A DNA stretch of 64,000 nt from RPQJ01 sp963777725 (lineage in GTDB: Bacteria > Pseudomonadota > Gammaproteobacteria > Steroidobacterales > Steroidobacteraceae). A program made the position numbers and the translations under genes. The notes beneath the pieces are model-generated. The model made no database searches. It saw only the letters and a list, made by a program, of their open reading frames with translations, and was not told the origin of the DNA. The first letter of the stretch is position 1. Every line of letters starts with the position of its first letter. Positions 56,012 to 64,000 of this stretch are shown here, piece after piece. The stretch lies in assembly GCA_963777725.1 (NCBI GenBank), contig CAVZRR010000001.1, positions 197,352 through 261,351 on the forward strand, read 5' to 3'.

Positions 56012-57222
56012 TCAACGCAGGCGGGCGACGGCGGTGCGCAGCGACGGTGGCTCGCCAGCCTGCGTCCAGGCGAAAATCAGCCGGTCTCCCGAGCGAACCA
56101 TCTGTGGGAAGCCGGATGCGCGCTCGATGCTGGAGCGTGCGATGAGGACCGATGGCCCGGCAACAGTTCCGTCGCGCGCAAACGGCTGGGCGACGAGCTC
56201 TGCGCCGCCGGGTGCGTCCGCCAGCCAGCTGACCACCGCCCGGCCATCGTCCAGCAGCACGACGTCCACCCGTCCGGCGACGGCACCTGTAGCGACCTCG
56301 ACGGGAGCGGAGAAAGTGCGGCCGCTGTCGGACGAGAACGCCAGCCGCACGCGCGGCTGGTCTGGCGCCGTGAACCAGGCCACCGCGACTTCGTTGCCGC
56401 GCGCGTCGATCGCGGGGCCATTCACCGGGCAGCCGGTCATGTGCCACCCGTCGGCGTTCACGAGTTGCGGCGCCGTCCAGCCCGCTGTGGTCAGTCGCAC
56501 CACGCCGATGTCGCGGATCTCCGCGGCACTGCGATCCCGGTAAACCACGATCGGACCCTCGTCCGTCAGCGCGGCGTCCGTCTGGCAACAGTCGCAGACA
56601 CGCGCGTCGATCTCGGCGCCCGCGTCGGATCCCAGGCCTGCGCGGTCGATCGTCAGCGATCGCAGCGTCATCGCACCGGCCGCGTCGTGATCGTGTCCTT
56701 CGCCGCCCTGGGTGCGGCGTCCATCGAGCCAGATCGCCAGCACCGAGGACCGACGGGCAGCAGCGTCGCGAAGCCATGTTCCGTCGGCGTGCCGTCGTCA
56801 TGCGGCGACATCGGCTCGGACCAGGTCCGCCCCGCGTCTGCGGAGACCGCGAGGCGGACGTCGTACGAGTAGGCGTGACCGGGTCGTTGCTGCAGCCAGT
56901 GCGCGGCCAGCAGACTGTCCGGTCCGGGCACGACCGAAGGGAAGTCCGCCCAGTTGACGAACCAGTCGTCGCCCGCCGCGACGCTGCGCGCGCCAGTCCA
57001 CGCCGACTCCTGCAAGGTGGCGTAGCGAAGCTCGTGTCGACGGTCGCCAGCGGGCTGCAGCCAGCTAATGACCACGGTATCGTCTGCGCCGGCCGCGAGA
57101 TGCGGATAGCGGCCCCCGGGCTCGCCCGGACTCGCGATCTCGACGACATCGCCGAGCCAAGGCTCGTTGCCATCGTTCGCGGAGCAGCCCGCGACGAGCA
57201 CCAGCCCGGCCGCTGTTATGAT
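56012..57222 (-). CDS. Asp-box (sialidase-like) lipoprotein, one frameshift
   Basis: A secreted, probably lipid-anchored protein of about 400 residues with a hydrophobic N-terminus ending in V-A-G-C. It carries at least two Asp-box/BNR turns ('SADAGRTWSEP', 'SSDSGRTFSAP'), as in six-bladed sialidase-type propellers, and a Cys-rich 'VCDCCQTDA' segment. The frame changes near 56747: before it the propeller starts ('ADDTVVISWLQPAGD'), after it continues ('LAIWLDGRR'); here a base seems to be missing. No ordinary start codon is visible in frame; the 5' end given is approximate. Real sialidase activity is not shown, because the catalytic Arg triad cannot be traced. Confidence 0.65.
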
Positions 57223-57261
57223 GCAGCGGGCCGCGGATCCCCTGCGCCGACCCGTCGCCGA

Positions 57262-58053
57262 ATGACCAAGTACCGAACTGCCATCCTGCCTGGCCTGTCC
57301 GTGGCGAGCCTCGCCGCCGCGTTCCTTGTCCCGGGCATGCCGCAACCGCTCGAGTACCACGACTTCGCCGACCGGCGCGCGATGTTCGGCGTCGCCAATT
57401 TCATCGACGTGGCATCGAACGCCGCGTTCCTGGTGGCGGGGCTCGCCGGATTGCTCGTGGTGCTGCGCCGGACCACGGCGTTCGACCGGCCCGCAGAGCG
57501 TTGGCCTTACGCCATCTTCTTCGTCGGCATGCTGCTGACGGCAGCGGGATCGGCTTACTACCACCTCGCTCCGGACAACGAACGCCTGTTCTGGGACCGG
57601 CTGCCCATGACCGTCGCCTTCATGTCGCTGATCGCTGCCCAGGTCGTCGATCGCATCCACGTGCGCGCCGGGCTGCTGTCGCTCGTGCCGATGCTGCTGC
57701 TTGGGGCAGCGTCGGTCCTCTACTGGCGCGTAACGGAGCTCGCCGGCGCTGGCAACGTGATCCCCTACGGCGTATTGCAGGGGTATGCAGTGCTCATGCT
57801 GCTGCTCATCACCGTGCTCCATCCGTCGCGCTACACGCGCGGCGGCGACATCTACTGGGTGTTCGCTGCCTACCTCGGAGCAAAGCTGTTCGAGACGTTC
57901 GATCGCGAACTGTTCGTGGCGGACGGCATGGTGAGCGGACATTCCCTCAAGCACGTCGCGGCCGCCGTCGCCGGACTCTTCGTTGCGCGCATGCTCTGGC
58001 GGCGCGCCCTGCTGCATCGACATTCGATTCAAGGGGCCGCTCCTGCGTGGTGA
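57262..58053 (+). CDS. Ceramidase-like (CREST family) membrane protein
   Basis: A 263-residue inner-membrane protein with about seven hydrophobic segments. 'GSAYYHLAPDNERLFWDRLPMTVAF' region (about residues 95-120) and 'GHSLKHVAAAVAGLF' near the C-terminus supply the Ser, Asp and three His residues of the alkaline ceramidase/PAQR (CREST) superfamily metal site. 'FIDVASNAAFLVAGLAGL' opens the first helices. A hydrolase on lipid amide or similar bonds is likely; ceramide itself may not be present in the host. Divergent from the lipoprotein gene with about 40 bp between them. Confidence 0.78.
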   Translation: MTKYRTAILPGLSVASLAAAFLVPGMPQPLEYHDFADRRAMFGVANFIDVASNAAFLVAGLAGLLVVLRRTTAFDRPAERWPYAIFFVGMLLTAAGSAYYHLAPDNERLFWDRLPMTVAFMSLIAAQVVDRIHVRAGLLSLVPMLLLGAASVLYWRVTELAGAGNVIPYGVLQGYAVLMLLLITVLHPSRYTRGGDIYWVFAAYLGAKLFETFDRELFVADGMVSGHSLKHVAAAVAGLFVARMLWRRALLHRHSIQGAAPAW

Positions 58054-58128
58054 CGGTGGCGGGCGGTCGCAGCCGCTCCTGTAGTATAGGGCCGCGTACG
58101 GCGACCAACGACCAGAGAAGTTCACCCG

Positions 58129-59644
58129 ATGCGTTCCAAGGCGAAGACCCTGCTCAAGGGTACGGCGATGGTACTTGGTGCGAGTCTGCTCACGTTGCTG
58201 GGTGTGCGGGCCTGGAACGCGCATCGCGCACCCGACCTCGATCTCTGGCATACGTTCGTTCCTGGGGAACTGACCGGCCAGGAGATCGCGGCGACGGACT
58301 GGAACGGCTACCTGGCTGCGGAAGACCGGATCTTCGCGGAGGTGCGCGCCGAAGTGACCGACCAGTTGCCGGACGAGGCGCGCACGCCCTCCAATCGCTA
58401 TTTCGCCGACAGCCCGATCTACCCCGGCCGCTTCGCGACCGACTGGAACCGCTCGTATGTCCTCGAGCCCGCTGGCCCGCCGGTGGGCGCCGTCGTGTTC
58501 CTGCACGGGCTCACAGATTCGCCCTACAGCCTGCGCCACATCGCGCGCCGGTATCGCGACCTCGGCTTCGTCGCGGTGGCGCCGCGGTTGCCGGCGCATG
58601 GCACCGTGCCCGCCGCGCTGGCCGAGGTCGAATGGGAGGACTGGTCCGAGGCGACCCGCCTCGCCGTGCGCGAAGCCCGCCGGCGCGCCGGGCCCGAGCG
58701 CGCCACTGCACCTGGTGGGTTTCTCGAACGGCGGCGCGCTCGCGATGAAGTACGCGCTCGATGCGATTGGCGACGAGCGGCTCGAGCAGGTCGATCGCGT
58801 CGTGCTGATCGCACCGATGATCGGCATCACGAGTTTCGCGCGCTTTGCCGGCGTGTTCGGCTGGCCCGCGGTGTTGCCTGCGTTCGCCAAGGCCGCGTGG
58901 CTCGGTGTCGTGCCGGAGTTCAATCCGTTCAAGTACAACTCGTTCCCGATCAACGGCGCGCGGCAGTCGTCGCTGCTGACCCGTGCGCTGCAGAAGCGGC
59001 TCGGTCAGTACGCGCGCGAGGGACGGCTCGACGCGCTGCCGCCCGTGCTGACGTTCCAGTCGGTGGTCGATTTCACGGTCAGCACGCGCGCGATCATCAC
59101 CTCGCTCTACGCGAACCTTCCCGCGAACGGCAGCGAGCTGGTGCTGTTCGACTTCAACCGCAGCGCGAAACTCGGCTTGCTGATCCGGCCGGGCACCAAC
59201 ACGCTGCTGGCGCGCATCCTGCCCGCGCCGCCACGCAACTACCGCACCACCGTGATCACGAACGCGTCTCCCGCCAGTGAAGAGGTGGTCGAGCGCGTCA
59301 CGGAGGCGGGCGAGGTGACCGAGCAGGTTCGGGCGCTCGGCCTGCGTTACCCGCTGGGCGTCTATTCGCTGTCGCACCTGGCGCTGACGTTCCCGGTCAG
59401 CGACCCGCTCTACGGGATGCAGCCCGACGACAGCGAGGACTTCGGCGTCAACCTCGGCACGCTGGCGATGCGCGGCGAGCGGGGCATGCTGATCGTGAGC
59501 CAGGATTCACTGACGCGGATTGCGTCGAACCCGTTCTTCCCTTACCTGCTGCAGCGCATCGAGCAGAGCACTGGTGTCGTGCAGCAGCCCGCAGCTGCGC
59601 CGGCCACGCAGTCCACGCCGGTCAGCGCCGCGGCGAACCCGTAG
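58129..59644 (+). CDS. Alpha/beta hydrolase, membrane-anchored (one frameshift)
   Basis: An approximately 504-residue protein. An N-terminal hydrophobic helix (residues about 10-28) is a signal or anchor. The hydrolase core shows 'VVFLHGLTDSPYSLRHIA' (oxyanion part) and nucleophile Ser in G-F-S-N-G ('LVGFSNGGALAMKYAL'). The frame is broken near 58706, where one extra base follows 'RRAGPER'; the next frame resumes with 'PLHLVGFSNGG'. Likely a serine lipase or esterase; substrate unknown. The C-terminus is rich in Ala, Pro and Gln. Its end overlaps the convergent tolC gene by 23 bp. Confidence 0.8.
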
Positions 59645-61076
59645 GCGTCACCGAGATCGGCTCCACCAGGTAAGCGTTGATCGAGGACAGGTCGCTCGGC
59701 AGCAGCACGCCGGCGGCGGACCGCAGCCGGACGAGATTGATCAGGTAGTCGTAACGGGCTCGCGCGTAGTCGCGCTGCGCGTCGAACAGCTGGCGGCGCG
59801 CGCTCAACACGTCGACGTTCGTGCGCTCGCCGACCTCGACGCCGCGGATCGTCGCGCGCACGGCCGTTTCACTCGACTTGACGGCCTGTGCGAGCGCCTC
59901 GACACGAGCCTTGTCCGACAGCACTGTCAGGTAGGCGTCGCGCGTCGAGCGCTCCGCTGCGCGCAAGCTGCCCTGCAGCCGCTGGCGCGACGCCCGGTGC
60001 AGGTAGACCTGCTCCCGCACGCGCGAGCTGGTCACGCCACCCGTGAAGAGCGGCACCGCGAGCTGCAGGCCGACGACGTCCTCGGTGCCGTCGCTGTCGG
60101 CCGGGCCGCGCACGCGCGTGTCGAACGTGCGGTTGGTGACGGTTTCGGTCGCGCTCTCGTCGAACTCGCCGGTCGTCGCGAACAGGTCCACCGTAGGCAG
60201 GTGGCCCGACTGCGCGATCTTGACGTCGCGCTTCGCGATTTCGACGCCGAGCCGCGACGCGATCACGGTGAGGTTCTGTTCGAGCGCCTCGTCGACCCAG
60301 GCCTGTTCGCCGCGTTGCTCCGGATCGGAAACCGGCAGGTCGTCCTTGGGCCGCGAGAGCTCCGGATAGAGCTCGCCGGTGACTTCGGCCAACAGTTCGC
60401 CGGTAACCGCGAGCGCGCGCTTGGCGGCGATCACGTTGGCCGAGCCGATGTCCCGCGCGGAGCGGGCTTCCTCGACGTCGATGACCGTGACGACGCCCAC
60501 TTCAAAGCGTCGCTCGGCTTCGCGCAGTTGCTTCTCGAACGCGTCCAGCGTCGCTTCCGCCGAGCGCAACGTCTCGGCCGCGGCCAGCACGTCGAAATAG
60601 CGCTGCGAGACGCGGACCATCAGGTCTTGCTGGGCCGCGCGATACTCGGCCTCGGCCTGCGCGACACGCGCGTCGGCCCGACCCAGCCGTTGCCACTGGT
60701 CCCAGCGGAACACGGTCTGGCGCAGCCCGGCCTGCCACTGCCACGTATCGGCGCTGATGCGCTGATCAACGTTGAGGATTGCAATCTCCGGGGGCGTGCC
60801 CGGCTGGTTGTCGTCGTCGACCGCCTGCAGGAACGTGCCGCTGCCGTCACGCTCGCTGGTTTCGATGGAGCCGCCGATGCCGATCTGGGGGAACAGTGCG
60901 CCGCGTGCTTGCGGCTTCGCCTCGAGTGCGGCGAGGCGGCGTTGGTCGGCTTCCTGGATCGACGGGTCGTTGCGACTCGCCTGCTCGAAGACTTCGAGCA
61001 GGTTGGCCGACTTTGCGGCCGAGCCCCACAGCGCGGCGGAAACGGCACAGGCGATCAGCAGGGCATTGGTACGCAT
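59622..61076 (-). CDS. TolC family outer-membrane efflux protein
   Basis: A 484-residue outer-membrane channel. A signal peptide covers residues about 1-24. Two OEP repeats with long helices follow (for example 'AEYRAAQQDLMVRVSQRYFDVLAAAETL' region and 'ARVEALAQAVKSSETAVRATIRGVEVGERTNVDVL' region). Repeated 'RRFEVGVVTVIDVEEAR' and 'GVEVGERTNVDVLSARR' are the TolC hallmarks. The ATG at 61076 is chosen because a true signal sequence begins there; an upstream start at 61130 only adds basic residues. It is divergent from the RND adaptor gene and should work with that pump. Confidence 0.9.
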   Translation of the reverse strand: MRTNALLIACAVSAALWGSAAKSANLLEVFEQASRNDPSIQEADQRRLAALEAKPQARGALFPQIGIGGSIETSERDGSGTFLQAVDDDNQPGTPPEIAILNVDQRISADTWQWQAGLRQTVFRWDQWQRLGRADARVAQAEAEYRAAQQDLMVRVSQRYFDVLAAAETLRSAEATLDAFEKQLREAERRFEVGVVTVIDVEEARSARDIGSANVIAAKRALAVTGELLAEVTGELYPELSRPKDDLPVSDPEQRGEQAWVDEALEQNLTVIASRLGVEIAKRDVKIAQSGHLPTVDLFATTGEFDESATETVTNRTFDTRVRGPADSDGTEDVVGLQLAVPLFTGGVTSSRVREQVYLHRASRQRLQGSLRAAERSTRDAYLTVLSDKARVEALAQAVKSSETAVRATIRGVEVGERTNVDVLSARRQLFDAQRDYARARYDYLINLVRLRSAAGVLLPSDLSSINAYLVEPISVTPTGSPRR

Positions 61077-61394
61077 CGGCACACTCGATGGCGGCGCCCG
61101 TGCGCCGCGCAGGTTGTAAAGAAAACGCAATTTTTGACCGACGACGGCGAGGCAAGCGATCGGCGATTGAGCTTAGCAGCAACGTATCGCATTTCGAATC
61201 GGGGAACCCCTGAATTTTCGACCTGCGCGCCCCATCTTGAAGCGTTCTGGAGCAACGGGTGCCTTGTACAGCGTAACGGTCCCGCACCGGCGACTTTCTG
61301 CTGGCGCAAACAAACTCCGGGCTGCAGAATACCAGCAGCCTGAAGCCGTCGGGTGGCGGTTCAAGAACGTCTAATCCAATCAGTGCAGGTCAAA
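61077..61394. other. 318-bp divergent intergenic region, tolC / RND adaptor
   Basis: No reading frame of note is present. A perfect 10-bp palindrome GGGGAACCCC lies at 61201-61210, roughly midway, and may be a regulator site. A GC-poor stretch (AAAGAAAACGCAATTTTTGACC, 61118-61139) lies upstream of tolC. No convincing paired -35/-10 boxes and no adjacent regulator gene were found. Confidence 0.4.
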
Positions 61395-62493
61395 ATGTTC
61401 GGACCGCAGTACAGATCGATGGCTGTGCTCGCTGCGGCGCTCGCCGCATGCGTGACACTCGCTGCTTGCCAGCGCGCGACAGAGGAAACCGCAGAGCCGG
61501 ACGCACGTCCGGTCCACTCGCTCACGATCGTGAAGCAGGAGTCGGGCGATGTCGTCGTGCTCTCGGGCCGCATTGCGGCCGAGGATGAAACTGCGGTCGC
61601 GTTCCGCATTCCGGGCCGGATGATCGATCGCCCGGTCAACGTCGGCGACCGCGTGCGCAAGGGCCAGGTGCTGGCGCGGCTCGAGCAGATGAACGAGCGC
61701 AACCAGTTGCTGGCTGCACAGGCGGCGCTCAATGCAGCGCGAGCGGAACTCGTCCGGTCGCGCGATGCGCTTGCAGCGGCAGCAGTCGTTGATCGGCGAG
61801 GGCTTCACGACGCGGGCCAATCTGGATACGGCCATGGCTGCGTTCCGGTCCGGGGAAGCCCAGGTCAAGAGCGCCCAGGCGCAGGTGCAGATGGCCGAAG
61901 ACCTGGTCGGATTCACGGTGCTCGTCGCCGAATACGACGGCTCCGTCACGGCCCGCGGTGCCGAGCCGGGCGAGGTGGTGCAGGGTGGGCAGATGGTGTT
62001 GCGCATTGCCCGCACGGGCGGCACGGACGCGGTCTTCGAGGTGCCGCCACAGGTGCTGCGCGCCGCCTCGCGCGACCTGCCGGTCGAGGTTGCCTTGACC
62101 GAGGACCCCGCTGTGCGGGCGACCGGCCGCGTTCGCGAAGTGTCGCCGCAGGCCAACCCGATCACGGGTACGTTCACGGTCCGCGTCGGCCTCGACGACC
62201 CGCCCAAGGGCATGCTGCTCGGTTCCGTGGTGTCGGGGCGCATCAAGCTTGCGGGCGACCGACTGGTCGTGATCCCGGCCTCGGCGCTGATGACTTCCGC
62301 CGGCAACCCGGCCATCTGGGTCGTGGACCGGGCGACCTCGACGGTTGTGCTGCGGAACATCACGATCCTGCGGCACGAGCCCGATTCGGTCGTGGTTGGC
62401 GACGGCCTGACACCCGGTGACACGGTCGTAACGGCGGGCGTGCAGGCATTGCGCCCCGGTCAGAAGGTCCGGCTGCTCAACGAAGCTTCGTAA
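61395..62493 (+). CDS. RND efflux periplasmic adaptor (MFP), one frameshift
   Basis: A lipoprotein (lipobox L-A-A-C near residue 27) with biotinyl-lipoyl-like beta strands ('SGRIAAEDETAVAFRIPGRM', 'VNVGDRVRKGQVLARLE'), a coiled-coil hairpin, then a second lipoyl half ('TVLVAEYDGSVTARGAEPGEVV') and a membrane-proximal barrel. It links the RND pump to TolC. The frame breaks at about 61770, inside the coiled coil: one extra C after 'RSRDA', after which 'LQRQQSLIGEGFTT' continues. Correcting it gives 365 residues, normal for the family. Its stop shares a base with the pump ATG (TAATG). Confidence 0.85.
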
Positions 62494-64000
62494 TGGGCGT
62501 CAATCTTTCCTCCTGGGCGCTCAGCCACAGGTCGTTCATCATTTTCGTGATGATCGCGTCCATGGTGGCGGGCGCGGTCTCGTACTCGACGCTCGGCCGC
62601 AACGAGGATCCGCCGTTCACCTTCCGCACGATGGTGGTCCAGGCGAACTGGCCTGGCGCCACGCTCGACGAGACGGTCGAGCAGGTCACCGAGCGGCTGG
62701 AGCGCAAGCTGCAGGAGGTCGAGAACGTCGACTTCCTGCGCAGCTTCACCAGGGCGGGGGTCACACGCATCTTCGTCAACCTCCAGGGCTCCACGCCGCC
62801 GGAGCGAGGTGCCGGACATCTGGTACGACGTGCGCAAGAAGATCGGCGACATCCGCCATACGCTGCCGCAGGGCGTGGTCGGTCCGTTCTTCAACGACGA
62901 GTTCGGCGACACGTTCGGCATCATCTACGGCTTTACCGCCGACGGGTTCACGCAGCGCCAACTTCGCGATTACGTCGAGGACGCGCGATCCCGGCTGCTG
63001 CTGGTGCCGGACGTCACCAAGATCGACCTGCTCGGCGCCCAGGACGAGCAGATCTTCATCGAGTTCTCGGTCGAGCGGCTGGCCGGCCTCGGCCTCAACC
63101 AGGCGGCCATCCTCGCCGGCCTGCAGGCGCAGAACGTGGTGCGCCCCGCGGGCGTGGTGCGCACCGGCGACGAGGAATTCGCGCTGCGGGTGACCGGCGC
63201 CTTCGAGTCCGAGGAGGACATCCTCGAGAAGAACTTCGTCGCCGACGGTCGGCTGCTGCGCCTGCGCGACATCGCCACCGTGCGCCGTGGCTACGCGGAC
63301 CCGCCGCAGTCGATGTTCCGCGTCAACGGCGAACCGGCGATCGGCCTCGCCATCGCCATGCGCGACGGTGGCGACGTGCTCGGGCTGGGCGCGAACGTCG
63401 AGGCGACGATCAAGGAGATCACGGCCGAACTTCCCGTGGGCATCACGCCGGTGCTGGTCGCGAACCAGCCCCAGGTCGTGGACGAGGCGATCAACGAGTT
63501 CATGGTGTCGCTGTGGCAGGCGATCGCGATCATCCTCGTGATCAGCTTCGTGGCGCTCGGTGGCCGCGCCGGACTGATCGTCGCGCTGTCGTTCCCGCTC
63601 ACGCTGGCAATCGTGTTCCCGGTGATGCAGATCGCGGACATCGACCTGCAGCGCATCTCGCTCGGCGCGCTGATCATCGCGCTGTCGCTGCTGGTGGACA
63701 ATGCGATGACCACCATCGACGTCGTCACCGTGCGCCTCGCAGCGGGCGACGACAAGGTGCGGGCGGCGAGCTACGCCTATGAATCCGTCGCGATGCCGAT
63801 GCTGACGGGCACGTTCATCACCGCGGCGGGATTCGTCCCGATCGGCTTCGCCGCGAGCTCGGCCGGCGAGTACACGTTCTCGATCTTCGCGGTGGTCTCG
63901 ATCGCGCTGCTGGTGTCCTGGCTGGTGGCCGTGCTGATCATGCCGCTGCTCGCAGTGTGGCTGATGAAGGCGCCGGACAAGCCGTCGAGCGGACCCGGCA
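62493..64000 (+). CDS. RND efflux pump permease (AcrB/HAE1-like), truncated by window end, one frameshift
   Basis: The first about 500 residues of a roughly 1,000-residue inner-membrane pump. Helix 1 ('SFIIFVMIASMVAGAVSYSTLGR') and the porter region ('TMVVQANWPGATLDETVEQVTERLERKL') are followed, after a frameshift near 62802 (one extra G), by 'VPDIWYDVRKKIGDIRHTLPQGVVGPFFNDEFGD' region. Then come further porter segments and membrane helices 2-5 ('LSLLVDNAMTTIDVVTVRLA' region carries the proton-relay Asp). The pump works with the adaptor upstream and the divergent TolC; substrates unknown. The rest of the gene lies outside the window. Confidence 0.85.

Noticed and set aside
56776..57261. Upstream extension of the ceramidase-like gene to 56776
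   Set aside because: The extension runs antisense through the Asp-box lipoprotein gene and is Arg-rich; the ATG at 57262 starts at the first membrane helix.

Overview
This window is a high-GC (about two thirds G+C by eye), gene-dense bacterial chromosome segment. AceK beside NADP-Icd, RlmKL, a TorF-type porin, the Puu/Spu/Pot polyamine genes, TonB receptors and wHTH/FlgO-like/TPR sensors point to a Gammaproteobacterium. A Steroidobacter-, Woeseia- or Xanthomonas-like background is my guess, not something shown. No rRNA, tRNA, CRISPR array, phage or insertion sequence was seen.

Layout. 1-3375: the 5' part of a beta-helix lipoprotein, a small hypothetical gene and a DAACS carboxylate/amino-acid symporter. 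3452-9682: an energy-stress or dormancy-like island (tandem-Usp protein, two phosphotransferase-fold proteins of which one carries a P-loop kinase, hibernation factor HPF, PRPP-synthetase-like protein, phosphoribosyltransferase, cupin). 9783-10620: a TorF-type porin behind a near-consensus sigma-54 promoter. 10719-34977: a polyamine supercluster. It holds an omega-amino-acid transaminase, PuuR-like repressor, PuuC, MaoC-PTA fusion, acetate kinase, N-carbamoylputrescine amidase, PuuB, two PuuA-like ligases, PuuD, SpuC, and PotF1/F2/G/H/I uptake genes. It is interrupted at 17763-22954 by nucleic-acid and housekeeping genes (exonuclease/GIY-YIG fusion, rlmKL, psiF-like, queD, two membrane proteins). 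34981-39017: polyphosphate glucokinase, a complex palindromic intergenic element, and a methionine/sulfur trio (aminotransferase, omega-amidase, cystathionine lyase).

39112-51326: accessory region. A wHTH-TPR sensor is translationally coupled to an ATP/ADP-translocase-like carrier with a cadherin-like tail. Convergent to it is an operon of a second (broken) TPR sensor, a secreted kinase-like protein and a secreted metallophosphoesterase, divergent from a TonB-dependent receptor. 51356-55933: icd-aceK-GT39 operon. 56012-64000: Asp-box lipoprotein, ceramidase-like membrane protein, alpha/beta hydrolase, and a TolC / RND adaptor / RND pump set cut by the window end.

How the genes fit together. 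Polyamines enter by PotFGHI and leave either through gamma-glutamylation (PuuA, PuuB, PuuC, PuuD) or direct transamination (SpuC, AptA-like). Carbamoylputrescine feeds in by AguB. PTA/AckA may turn acyl-CoA into ATP. Many genes are interrupted by one extra base. Both halves keep family sequence and the corrected lengths are normal, so I suspect sequencing or assembly error more than true decay, especially at 43-50 kb.
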